Origin: Apoderus coryli | Taxonomy: Eukaryota > Arthropoda > Insecta > Coleoptera > Attelabidae | DNA: 64,000 bases | Assembly (NCBI GenBank): GCA_911728435.2 | Contig: OU452216.1 | Location: 5,406,342 to 5,470,341 of the forward strand | Direction of reading: 5' to 3' | Shown here: in pieces, positions 34,480 to 45,136 of the stretch | How positions within the stretch are numbered: the stretch's first letter is position 1 | How the letters are laid out: every line of letters begins with the position of its first letter | The notes under the pieces: model-generated | What the model saw: only the letters and a program-made list of their open reading frames with translations | What the model was told of the DNA's origin: nothing | The model's database searches: none | Translations under genes and position numbers: made by a program

Positions 34480-35487
34480 ATATGGAGCTATTCGTGCCTC
34501 GAGGGCAACAGCTAGTTCTGTATATAATCTTAATAAAGCCTATTGCTGTTGAGACCTTAAATTTTTACTCGTCTAACCATAATCCAAAAGCCAATAGTTT
34601 CGACTTTAAAATGTTAGAGATAGAAGATATCGCCAAAGCCTTAGACTTAATTAAAAGTGGAGCAGCGGGACATGATGATATAAGTTTAGATATGCTACGT
34701 CGTTGTTGCCCCTGTGTTTTGCCCGTGATTCTTCATATCGTCAATTATTGTATTGAAAAAAGCATGTACCCGAAAACCTGGAGAATTAGTCAAGTTGTTT
34801 CTCTGCCTAAAGTGTCAAATCCGTCAGATTTCATGTATTTGCGACCTGTGAGTATTTTGCCTACAATGAGCAAGATTCTTGAAAGAATTCTCGATGACCA
34901 GGTGAAGGAATACGTGGAGAAACAAAGCTTATTGCCCAAAATTCAATCCGGTTTCAGATCCGATTATAGTTGTTGCACTGCCTTGCTTAATGTCACAGAC
35001 GATCTATTTACGGCTACTGATCAAGGTAAAATGACGGGGGGTTTAGTACTGTTGGATCACAGTAAAGCATTTGATAGGCTTGATCATAGTTTATTGATTG
35101 CTGTTCTGAAATATATGGGTTTCAACGGTCCTTCCACCGCCCTAATTAAAAACTATTTGACTGAGCGTCGTCAAATGGTTTCCCATAGAGGAAAGCTATC
35201 GCAGATAGAAAGATTGAGGAGTGGCGTGCCGCAGGGCTCTATTTTATCCCCAATTTTATTTTCTTTATACACGTCCCAGTTTACCGAATCCTTAAAATTT
35301 TGTAGGGCTCACATGTACGCGGATGATACTCAGGTATATAGTGTTGACAGGATCAATCATGACATTTCAGAAATTGTGAAAGCATCTCAATCTCATGGGC
35401 TAGAAATAAATCCAACGAAGTCGGAACTTTTGCTATTTGGTAATAAAATCCATAAAGAGCGCTACAAGGACTTAACTGTCGTCAAAG
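34480..35487 (+). pseudogene. CR1/L2-type LINE reverse transcriptase, 5' portion
   Basis: The open frame (34482-35492, 336 residues) has IAKALDLIKSGAAGHDDIS (RT start), WRISQVVSLPK, LRPVSILPTMSKILERIL, QSGFRSDYSCCTALL, LDHSKAFDRLDHS (Asp of the first catalytic motif), SGVPQGSILSP and HMYADDTQVY (catalytic pair). The LINE text stops at TVVK near 35487, where the 30-bp inverted repeat begins. Its C-terminal end reappears in the same orientation at about 40535-40866. A first Met at 34482 is not a real start, because the linker and endonuclease are absent. A region of some 120-140 residues is missing between the two parts. Confidence 0.75.
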
Positions 35488-35514
35488 ATTAATCTACACA
35501 ATAGATAGTCAGCG

Positions 35515-37494
35515 TATATGGGAAAGAAAACAAAAATTGAAACTGTCTCGACACGAGCTACATCTATTAGAAAAACATGCAACCATGGAAATTATGGAAA
35601 TTGTAGATGGCGTTATATGTATTGTGTTGAAATAAAATAATCATATGGGCAATGTTAGACAAGGACGAGTATACTTTCCCCTACGAGGTGGGAGTTTGTT
35701 TTTATATTATAGGTATCATATATGTACTACTGTGCAGCAGTGTTTTTTGTCGGTTAATATAAAATTATATGGTATACGTACACCTATCTACGCAAAGATT
35801 AATGTGTATGGACGAAAATAAAAGAAATTACTATAATAGTATAAATATACAGGGCTGGTTCATTAAATGTTTTAGACAATAATTTTAAATGACTAAAATA
35901 ATATTATTTTAGTCATTTAATTTTAAATTTCGGATATAAGGATGCATCAAAAAGTTATATTTAAATTAACGAAATTTGGCGTTATAGATAGGACTTCCGC
36001 TTATTATCTGATTCAGTTTTAAGGATCAAACTCAAACAGCAGATTCAACTTGTTAACATTATGAAAAAATAAATCTCAGACTCATACAGGCGTGAAATGC
36101 TACCCTAACTTTTTTATGCACATTTTTTGCGTGTGTTTCAATTCGGAGATGTAAAATCTAACAAATTATATACGTAATAAATGTATCCTTCTGTGATATT
36201 GATAGAAAGTCATCGTTATCGCGTATTATCGATTTTAAGAAATGTTAATATTAAAAAGGCTGTGCTTTTTACAAGTTGCTGAAGTAAATAAGGTTTGAAA
36301 TTTCCAGCATGACAATAATTATTTAAAAAAATACGGTTTCGAAATGCAGGATGTAAAAAATTAGAATTTTTAATCTGTTTTTAATGAAAATTTAAATCTA
36401 TTGAGAAACATGGTTCAGGGTTTTTGTGAAATGTATTTTACTCCAAAGATTCTACTCATCGATTATAACCGAATTAATTTACTCAAAAATATCTATACTA
36501 GTAAAATAACACAATTATCACAATTAGGTTCAAATTCTGCAACGCCGATTTGAAAAAAAACTTACAGCCTCCTTAATATTGGTTTTTGTGCAATTATCAT
36601 AAAACTTTAAAAAACTAACGATTTATGTAGATTGTATTGTTAACACGTTTCATAAAAAGCTTTAAAAACCCACCAACAGGGTGTTAAAAGTATCACGACA
36701 ATAACTTTTTTCATGTTTTAACAAGTACAATCGTCTGCTTCAGATTGATCCTTAAAAACTGAATAACAGTTTCTCTATATAAAAAAAATAAAACTCGTAA
36801 ATATCATCCCCAAACATTTAATTTGAATACAATTACATAACACCATATTTGAAAGTAAATAAAAAAAAAACAGCATTACCTAGTTTGACAGATTTGCAAA
36901 TTGCAAATCAAAGTATCTATGTATACAGGGTGTTGCATAAGTACTTGTACAAACTTTAAAGGGTGATTCTTTGACTAATTTTAAGATACAAATTTCATAT
37001 GTACATGGGTCCGCTACGGCTTGGTTTTCGAGATACAGGTAGTTCAAAAATAATATTATATTTAGGATTATATGCTTGTTCAATAGCATCGCAATTTGGT
37101 GCAATTCGGGATACAGGTGTATTAATGACACCAGAGCTGTCAAAAGAACTAATAAAAAATACGAAAAATAACAAAATACAAATATCATTCAAAAGACAAC
37201 AATGCACATAATAGTCGGTACCAAGCCAAATAGGTAGTAGGTAAATATAGATTTATTTTGTTTCGAGCTTGGGCTTGGCACCGACTTATTGTAATCAAAA
37301 CTACCCACCAAACGGATACATTTAATTTTACGCAGACATCTAGTGTGAGCAGGCAATATGCCCGGTGAGAGAAAGTTGATAGACGATGGCCGGACGAGAA
37401 GTAACAACTGATTATATCCTATTGCCAACACAAGATATTCCCTGACGGGAAGCTTTATTAATGAATGGCTTGTTACATACATACATGACTTTTT
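35515..37494. other. Interior DNA without a recognised gene
   Basis: A reading frame that starts at the inverted repeat (35484-35634) contains IWERKQKLKLSRHELHLLEK and ends with a stop; I do not recognise it. ACAGGG repeat ends occur near 35851 and 36925. The open frames at 36880-37210 on both strands overlap each other and have no motif. Confidence 0.35.
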
Positions 37495-37774
37495 AAGTTA
37501 TGTTGGAAATTTGTTTCACACTACCACACTTTCATCAGGCGGGCAGTTTCGTTGATCCACAACCCAGTGTGACCGAAATTTCCAACATTTACAAAGAGCT
37601 TACACTACCTGTAATTATGATATGTCATTCATCTCTCATGCTAGTATAAGCTCTTCGTAAATGTTGAATATTTGGGTCACACTGCCTGCCGATCACCACT
37701 GATGAATTGTGAATCAACGAAACTGCCCGTCTGGTGAAAGCATGGTAGTGTGAAACAAATTTCCAACATAACTT
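37495..37774. mobile_element. 280-bp palindromic MITE
   Basis: AAGTTATGTTGGAAATTTG with TTTCACACTACCA at 37495 is mirrored at 37774. The inner parts also pair (for example TTTCCAACATTTAC near 37579 with GTAAATGTTGAATAT near 37658). Non-coding. TSD not resolved. Confidence 0.75.
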
Positions 37775-37827
37775 ATTGTCTTGTTACATTATGTAGCAAG
37801 CAATTCATTACTATTAATCATGTTTAT

Positions 37828-37986
37828 TTAAAGTATATTTTAGAGGCGGCTATAAAAATTCTTATAGAATGCGGATTAAAAATGGTTGCTATTATATGCG
37901 ATCAATGAAAAACCAATCAGCCTTAAAAACTTGGGTGTATCAGTGGAAAAGCCATGTTTTCATGTTAACTCTTCAAAAATATATTG
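37828..37986 (+). pseudogene. P-element (THAP9-like) transposase fragment
   Basis: The + strand reads LKYILEAAIKILIECGLKMV, AIICDQ, and, after a one-base frame change near 37905, NQSALKNLGVSVEKPCFHVN and SSKIYC. Family knowledge: P-type transposases have a V-C-D-Q-G-x-x-N segment with the catalytic Asp, followed by L-G-V-x-x-x-x-P-x-F and then K-I-x-x-x-Y-D-x-P-H. The order and spacing fit. The Asp of CDQ is present, but GSN is lost at the frame change, and the piece is about 50 residues of a normally much longer protein. No P-type DNA-binding exon precedes it on this strand. Confidence 0.65.
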
Positions 37987-38322
37987 TACAAAGAGCATAT
38001 CAATGGATTTAAATTACATATTATACATGTTATACAAGTTCAAATAAAAGATGTTTGCTATTGTGGGGGAAAAACAATGGTGGCACTCATTGGCGAGTTT
38101 GTCAACCGTTTCAAGGTTATCTCAAGGTCAACTCGTTTTTTTCTTAATGGAAACATATATTTTTCATTACCGAATCAAATTCTACATAAAAAACATATAA
38201 ATTTTGTTAATAAATTTTTTTGACTCCGATAATAATTTCGATATTTCTCAAAGATCTGTGGTGAAATTATTAAAAACAGAATAGGTATAAAGTTATTGGA
38301 GAATCTAGAAGAATATTACCTG

Positions 38323-38414
38323 TCATGTCAGTAAAAGTAAGAAATTCATTTGAAAGGAGACTCCAATTGTGCGCAAATATCAACGGACAACATTTTCAAC
38401 ATATGTTGGACTAG
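38323..38414 (+). pseudogene. C-terminal end of a mariner-type transposase
   Basis: Reads VMSVKVRNSFERRLQLCANI, then NGQHFQHMLD and a stop at 38412-38414. The intact transposase at 28986-30098 ends in the same pattern (VRNRFEQNLYYCMESNGSHF, then QHLLM). Only the last 30 residues are recognisable. Confidence 0.6.
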
Positions 38415-39256
38415 TTTTTAATATTAGGTTGTTGGATTCCATTTTCTTTCTAATGGTTTTTTGAATTAAATTTTTATTTGTTCGTATTTTATTTTACAAG
38501 TATTTTCAATTGACAGCTACAATGTTTTCCATGGCAAGTCTTATAAAAATTTAGTTTTAATGAACTGTAAACGAAGAACATGATTGTTTTATAAAACAGT
38601 TTTCCTCAATTATTTTCCAATGTAACCCTATAAAAATTTAAGATCGTCGTATCCAGAAATAAATTGTCTACCTAAAAATGAAAAGAAAAATATACCATGT
38701 CATTCATAATTTGAAATATCTCATCCGTTTCTGTGTCAGACAAATAGATTGACGAATATATGAAATGATAAATCTCAAAATGTTGCGAGTTCATAAATTC
38801 GCACAAAATAAATATCTTAACTCTGTCGACATATTTCTTAAAACGTAAAGTCTTTGTTGTATTTTGAAAAAATTGTAGCAACAAAAAAGTATTTTTTTTA
38901 CTGGCACATTGGAAAAAAAAATTTAAAAAATGTTTCGTTTACGCAACGTTGGGGATTAATGGGTTAAGTACTAAGTGTCAGTTATCAGTTATAATTTTTT
39001 ATTTTCCAAGAAAGCGAAACGAGATATTTAAAACGGCATTGCGCCGCCCTCATGTATACCTCCGGGGGCGGCATCGAAAATCGCTACACGTCACAAACTT
39101 GTAAATGCTTAGAACTACCCCTATGTCAAATTTCTATTTTCTATCTTTTTTGTTTGATACCCAAAGCCCTATTCCTACCGAACTTATTATTTACCCGAAG
39201 AAACATTAAAAAGAAGTAAAATTTAAGTACCTAAACCTATAAAGTGGAACTTATAC

Positions 39257-39398
39257 CTGAATTTATAACCCATTTTCTGCATCGATCTTCTTCTTTAGGA
39301 AATCGAAAGAAATGTACCTCTCGATTGTTTCTGTAACTGTTGTTACAATTTCGAAAAGCACATTGGTTACGACTTAATTTCGAATTGTTTCTTTCCAT
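39257..39398 (-). CDS. Candidate first exon encoding the start of a THAP zinc finger
   Basis: Seen: on the - strand an ATG at 39398 opens 47 codons and one base, ending at a GT donor (CAG/GTATAAG, GT at 39256-39255). It reads MERNNSKLSRNQCAFRNCNN, then a basic stretch, VHFFRFPKEEDRCRKWVINS. Family knowledge: THAP domains are C2CH DNA-binding zinc fingers starting C-x(2-4)-C, followed by H-x-F-P and an R-C-x-x-W-V segment. C13 and C18 (C-x4-C) fit, FRFP is the typical strand, and RCRKWV is the typical helix. The second C and H would be in the next exon, which I did not find. It may be the first exon of a P-element-type transposase (these have a short THAP exon) or of a host THAP gene. Real P-type remnants lie 1.3 kb away but on the other strand. 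Confidence 0.6.
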
Positions 39399-39887
39399 TT
39401 TCACAAAACACAAAAATTATTTAGTCACTAACTAGGAAGTTTCTCAAATAAAAAAAAACACAACACAAAATAATATAATTAGTCTAAAATTAGAAAAACA
39501 CAAAATAAGTTAAAAAATATTCACAAAAAAAATAACTACGCAGCCAAAGATTAAATTTAATTTAATATATTAGGTAATTCTCTTCAAAACAAAATCAGTA
39601 GGTATGAAAACAACCATAATATGTATACCTAATATAATATAGGTAGCACTGATAATTTTTTTATTATAGGTATTATAAGATCTACAACAATCTTGTTACA
39701 TCTTTGCCACATTGTCTACGTGAAATATTTAAAATATATGTAATAAATTGAAAAAGTATCTAGTCAATTCTTAAGTGGAGTTATAATTTTGACAAAGAAT
39801 AATGTACATTAATACCTACTTGATTTCGGTATTGGTATAAAAGTCTAATGTCCACGAAATAAATTTTATGTACCTAATAATCATTAA

Positions 39888-40112
39888 TCCATGCCATACA
39901 ACATGTTTCAAGACTAGACCAGTCCCATAAACAGTGGCGAGCAATAATTAAATCAAAAGCTTTTAGCTTTTAGATATTTAGATTTTTTTATATACATCAA
40001 CAAATTATTACAATGGAGCCAGAAGTATGTTTCTATCTAAAAGCTTTTCATTTAATGATTGTTCGCCACTGATCATGGGACTGGTCTAGTCTTGAAACAT
40101 GTATGACATGGA
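39888..40112. mobile_element. TTAA-flanked 225-bp MITE
   Basis: TTAA-TCCATG at 39884-39893 and CATGGA-TTAA at 40107-40116. The inverted arms continue through ACATGTTTCAAGACTAGACC and AGTCCCAT. The TTAA duplication suggests piggyBac-type mobilisation. Non-coding. Confidence 0.7.
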
Positions 40113-40534
40113 TTAAATATTATTATATTAAATTTAATTCATAGAGATAAGGCTTTTATTTCAATACTGTACTTGTAATTAATCACCCTGTGTGTTTCTT
40201 TTACCGACGAATCGGCAACAGCACGACACACACCACATTCGCTTGTTTTTTTTTCTACCCTCCCTACGTATCCCCTCCAGATTAATACAGAATTTCATCA
40301 ATCTCTCTCTCTGACAATACAGCATTGTCGGTGCATAACTGTTGCAAATGATGTAAATAATTGTTATACGTTGCGTTTTGTTTCTGATATTAATAAACTA
40401 CAAAACGGTTTCTGGCTGTGACAATACTGCTCTATGCTTTACACGCTAGTCTACGCCACGTAGTGGCTGGCATACTTAGAGATGTTCTCATTTTAATGCA
40501 TTGGGCTGACTATCTATTGTGTAGATTAATCTTT

Positions 40535-40866
40535 GCTTATATGAAAGATTGAAGTTCCAGGGATCTGTGCGTTGTGAACATTCGTCATAAGACTGTCATT
40601 ACGCTACCGCTACACACAACATCAATGTTTGAACGGTCATTTTCCTATACGGTTTCTAAATATTACAACGCCCTACCGGAGAATATAAAAAGTTTACAGG
40701 GATTTTCGTTTAGGAGCGCTGTCAGACACGTAATAGAGCATATTAATTTGTAAAAAAAGATACTTATTTTGGTCAGCAATATAAAACAAATTTCAGTTTA
40801 GATTAAGGTAAAATATAAGTTAAACTTAGGTTAAGTTAACAATAAAGTCTTTATTATTATTATTAT
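40535..40866 (+). pseudogene. 3' end of CR1/L2-type LINE (continuation of 34480-35487)
   Basis: From 40559 the frame reads RDLCVVNIRHKTVITLPLHT, TSMFERSFSYTVSKYYNALP, ENIKSLQGFSFRSAVRHVIE and stops after HINL. This C-terminal pattern matches the ends of the two sister LINEs in this window (TMPQHKSALFKRGF and DIPPHKTTLFQRSF). An untranslated end follows with AATAAAGTC and a (TTA)n tail at 40848-40866, typical of this clade. It begins immediately after the 30-bp inverted repeat. Confidence 0.75.
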
Positions 40867-40869
40867 TAG

Positions 40870-41815
40870 AATCGTAATCTACAGAAAAAAATAAATAACT
40901 TTTGTTAACAACATTTTTTTATTCCGATTAAAATACCTAATATCTTTTTGTACAACACTTATTTAAATATCTATAATTTTAAAATAAATAATTAGAGAAT
41001 TAGATATGTTTCACTTGTTTTATCTATTTGTTATAATGAACAACATTCCTGTTTATTTGTTTTTATTTTATTTATTAATCTACGGACACATTACATAAGA
41101 ACAGCGTAATCTGTGTAGTTTTGATAAATTGCTAAATAACATACATTATTATTTGAAAAATAATTGTTGCTCAACAAAATTCTCGCATTTATTCAAATGT
41201 ATTTTGGGACGTATGTTTATGGGAACCATTTCTCATAAAATGCTGCGTCTTTTTGAAACAACCTGTATATATAAACACTTGCTTAAATAGGAGTTTCTAA
41301 CAGATGTGGCTAATTGAACATAATATTATAATTGATCTTCATATTAGTAACACTTACATATTTAATAACTGTAATTATATTGTTGAAGCCTGAAATCAGA
41401 ATTAGTCGCCATTAAGACAAATTTAATGGTTACAGCTCTCTCTACTTACCTACCATTTTTGCCTGCGATTAATAAATTTTGATAGCAATAATAGAGTAAT
41501 TCATAGAATGCAGTGGAGTGTAATATTAATTACAATGAAAAAAACCACGTCGTCTCCATCAATTTTCAACTGTTGTTCGCCTGCATCTTCATAATTAGAA
41601 ATAGAATATTAAACCAAAAGAACTTTATTTTAATAATTAATTATCACTGATATAATCCACACAAATTGCTCTCAATAATTGTTAGTAATATTTATTATGC
41701 CTTGAGCATAATTATTGATAATTATGCTCGATGGTAAGTTTAGATTTGAATTATTACGAGGGTTGCTTTTTATATTTCGGGATTAGAGAACAAAAACAAA
41801 TATTAATCAACGAAA
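40870..41815. other. Unassigned DNA
   Basis: Includes the dispersed repeat 40975-41098 (inverted relative to 22873-23010). Near 41757, TACGAGGGTTGC followed by TTTATATTTCGGG looks like a lone mariner terminal repeat. No gene recognised. Confidence 0.35.
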
Positions 41816-41991
41816 ATAATAATAATAATAATAAATGTCTTTATTAACAATAACCTGAACATAAATTACATTCAACAACAAGTTTGAAACAATAAGGTAT
41901 TGTTCATGCATGTTCAGCATTGCTGATTTTCTTCATGAACCTAGAGAAATAAAATATTTATGCAACAATAGAAAACTCTTTACATATTATA

Positions 41992-44654
41992 CAGGGTGAA
42001 CTATCACTCAGTACAAAAATTTTAACTGGAGGTAGAGAAAAATAAGATTTAACAGAATCGCCTTTCAAAAAAATTCCAACATTTTTATTAAAGGAGAAAA
42101 TAATTTTTTTGTAAATCATATTAAACTCCCTTTTTACGACGCCTATGACCGCCTGCCCAATTGAAGTTTAAATTAGACATTAGTTTAAAGGTTATGCTGC
42201 AGCACCATGTTGCCAAGTGTATCGAATTACCGCGCATTTAAAGTAAACAATTTATTTACAAAATGTAGATAGGTAAGTAATTATGTGACTACAATCTTAC
42301 TAAATATTATATGAGCACCTACCTTTCGGATATGTCTAACTCTGAGTGTTGCACTTTTGTTTGTTTTTTTTAAAACATCCTGGGGACCGCTTGGTTTCCC
42401 TCGTTCACTCTTCTTGTTTAACGTGAGGTACTCAGCCCGACGACCACGACAAGGTGGATCCCCTCCGTCAGGAAAACCCCAGGGTAACAAAAACACACAA
42501 ATGCAAATGACACTAGCACTTGATTAAGGTCAAAGAACTACAACAACAAATGTTAAAACAGGCCACCGTCCACTTCACCACACTTGTTTACGCGCTTAAT
42601 CACTGAACTTCGGATACGTGCAAAAACACCAGGATTATTGCGGATTTGTTGATCAGCTGCCCCTCAATTTGTAGTCGTAACTGCTGTTCATTACCAATCT
42701 CCGTTTCATGTAGATGTAAAATTATTATTATTTTACATAACTCGTTCATGTTTTACAACAAGAACTTCTCGGGCATCACTCATCACAGTAATAATATGTT
42801 AATTCCACGTTTGAATAAGGCATTTTCAATAATTAAATTGAATTTTTTAAACATTCAAAACACAATGAAGGAATATAATAATGCAATGTCAAAAACGCGA
42901 TGACAAATGACATACCAACAACTTAAGGATATTATCAAAATATCGATATATCGGAATAAAAATATCCATAGTCACATCGATAATTTACACTTCATTATAA
43001 CGATATATTGATATATTATTACCTTAGAATTTCGAATATAAAGAGTATATCGCCGATAATTTCATTTAGCAGATATATCGATATATTCCATTCGATATAC
43101 CACTGGGCTTTGCCAACGATAGTGCCAATGTATCAGATCACACATCTGTATTTATTAGCATTAGTGTAGTTTCTAGTTATTGTTGTATTTATATTAAAAA
43201 TATTACTATTTTATCGGATGAAAATGTACGATATCGATTGTTGAAATTTCAATAACAAACTCGATCGATAGTGACAAAACTTGCATAATAATTTTTCGTG
43301 AGTGCAAGCTTGCCAGATTTGGCAAAAAAAGCCATAGTCAATAGACGCTAAATATTCTTAGTTAGCTCTTGGCTTCCAAATTTGGTGATTCACCATTCAT
43401 CACATCATTAATATCTACGTTATTTCATAATATATTCATATTTATAATATTTCCGACAAAATTTTTGTTTAGCGTTCGTATGCAACCCGTTTTTCATATG
43501 GTGTACTTTATTCTGCCTAAGATGTAAAGTATGTAATGCGCAATTTCTAACGTCTATTTTCCACGATTTTTAATGTAATGTTAAAACAAACATAGTTACG
43601 TGAGAAATTTCACGTCCCTTTTAAAAAAAAATTCAAGTGAGGGCGAGTGGTAGGTGAGATGCCACATCAGCCAATCTGATCTGAGAAATTTGTGAGGAAT
43701 TTCTTGCGAACGTGTACACATGCAAAGCACATGCGGAGGTCAAGGATTAAAAGTAGCATAATATGGCTCGATACACAATACACATTGAGTTTGAATAAGT
43801 TATTTTTTTACTCAAAATAAAAAGCTTAATATGTGTGTTATAAACTTGGCAACACGTTAGGCTGTTGGTTGACAGATGACGTCGAAGTTGTCTGTAGATC
43901 ATGCAGGTGTTAACCTATTCACCTATTAACCGATATTTTATTATTTTTGTGTTTACATTTTCGTCCCGTTTGGAAATAAGGATTTAAATAAATTAAACAG
44001 GCACTTTACATTTTTTTTAGTTTAGTTTAGTTTAGTGTACTACGGACAATGTTTAGTTAGTGTTTGTGTGTTCAAAATGCAAAAATATCGTTTAGAAATT
44101 TGCAAAAACGAAGACATTATCTACAATTTGGAGTATTCCAGATTGATTGTTATTGATCAATTATTATAAGACAGCGCCGCTACAACTGGCTATCATAGTT
44201 TAATATTTCGTTAAATTTAAAATAAATCGGCATCAGCTAATATTAACAAAGTGTGCATTTAGTGTATCTACTTCTCGGAAATCTGTTGTGTTTTTAGTGT
44301 ATTCAATAAGTATGCGAAAATATCGTAAGGAGTCTGTTGTTTGCAAAAACGAAAAAGTAGTGTATAATTCTGCAGTAGTAAAGATGGATTTATTTATCAG
44401 GTAGTATAATAAGTAATTATTATTTACAAAAATGTTCATTTTCACCTCTCTACAATTGGCAACGCCGCGTACTGCGGTTTGTAAGTTCGAAGCCATCGTG
44501 AAAAATAATTGTCATAGGCGCCGATTTACCAGGGAAAAACGTGGATTTGCCCCATTTTGTAAACATTGAATAAAAATTCCGAAACAAATTTTTTATGATT
44601 TTTCATGCTTTCCTGAGTGGTTAAAATTTTTGTACTGAGTGATAGTTCACCCTG
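41992..44654 (-). mobile_element. Mariner-type element, copy B (2.7 kb)
   Basis: Same terminal repeats as copy A (CAGGGTGAACTATCACTCAG at 41992; complement ends at 44654), reverse orientation. TATA is present on both sides (41988-41991 and 44655-44658), consistent with a TA target duplication. It lacks the two MITEs present in copy A. It has no intact transposase; the - strand frame at 42281-42496 is part of the shared non-coding interior. It is inserted in the 3' untranslated region of the LINE. Confidence 0.8.
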
Positions 44655-44762
44655 TATAGAAGAGAACCATAATTTCATTCACAAATGCATAACCTTAAAA
44701 CTAAGTGAAATAAAAAGATAGAAAGGAGGGATAACGATAGGAATATAGGAAATAGGATAGGC

Positions 44763-45131
44763 TTAACAATTTAACAAACGACACTGCTCATCAAATAACA
44801 TTTCAGATACTTTTAATTTAAAACTCGATATCGAGAGAGACTTGAAATCCTGACGCAATTTGTTGTACTCTGCAGCTATGGTATATGAAAAAGACCGTTG
44901 AAATAAAGTTGTTTTATGGGGTGGTATGTCAATGATATGCTTTCTTCTTATGTTCAAATTATGAACATCCGTCCTAAAAGTAATTTTATTGAAAAGATAT
45001 GGTGGATTTCTTTTTGTAATTATTTTATGAAATAATGTCAGAGAGTGCAATCGTCGTCGGTTCAACATATTAAGCCATTTGGCCTTTTTTAGAGTGTGGC
45101 TTATTCTATCGAACTTCCGTATTCCAAACAT
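44763..45131 (-). pseudogene. LINE reverse transcriptase, C-terminal part after frameshift
   Basis: 122 residues beginning MFGIRKFDRISHTLKKAKWL and ending after FKLKVSEMLFDEQCRLLNC. It is the direct continuation of 45137-46678 in another frame: in sister elements the LQKIQNNCCRFVCGLRKYDH pattern is continuous. It has the family end pattern (NIRRKHIIDIPPHKTTLFQR). The separation is explained by slippage in the A10 run at 45155-45164. There is no independent start. Confidence 0.8.
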
Positions 45132-45136
45132 TAATC

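Larger units (their letters stand above)
35484..40534. mobile_element. 5-kb segment bounded by 30-bp perfect inverted repeats, inside a LINE
   Basis: The 30-bp end at 35484-35513 (begins AAAGATTAATCTACACAATA) is the exact reverse complement of 40505-40534. Outside it on both sides is the same LINE in the same orientation, which indicates insertion into that LINE. I see no target duplication; LINE sequence is missing at the junction, so a deletion may have removed it. Inside are a P-element-like transposase remnant (+), a THAP exon (-), a mariner-type C-terminal fragment and two MITEs. P elements have ~31-bp inverted ends, so a P-type origin is possible but unproven. Confidence 0.5.

Noticed and set aside
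36995..37211. Overlapping 70-residue frames on both strands
   Set aside because: Mutually antisense and without motifs.
38672..38884. 70-residue - strand frame below the THAP exon
   Set aside because: Checked as a possible next exon; no C-x2-H pair or THAP end motif.
42281..42496. 71-residue - strand frame in copy B
   Set aside because: Lies in the shared non-coding interior; copy A lacks an equivalent intact frame.
44233..44496. 87-residue - strand frame in copy B
   Set aside because: Corresponds to repeated sequence in copy A without an open frame and has no motif.
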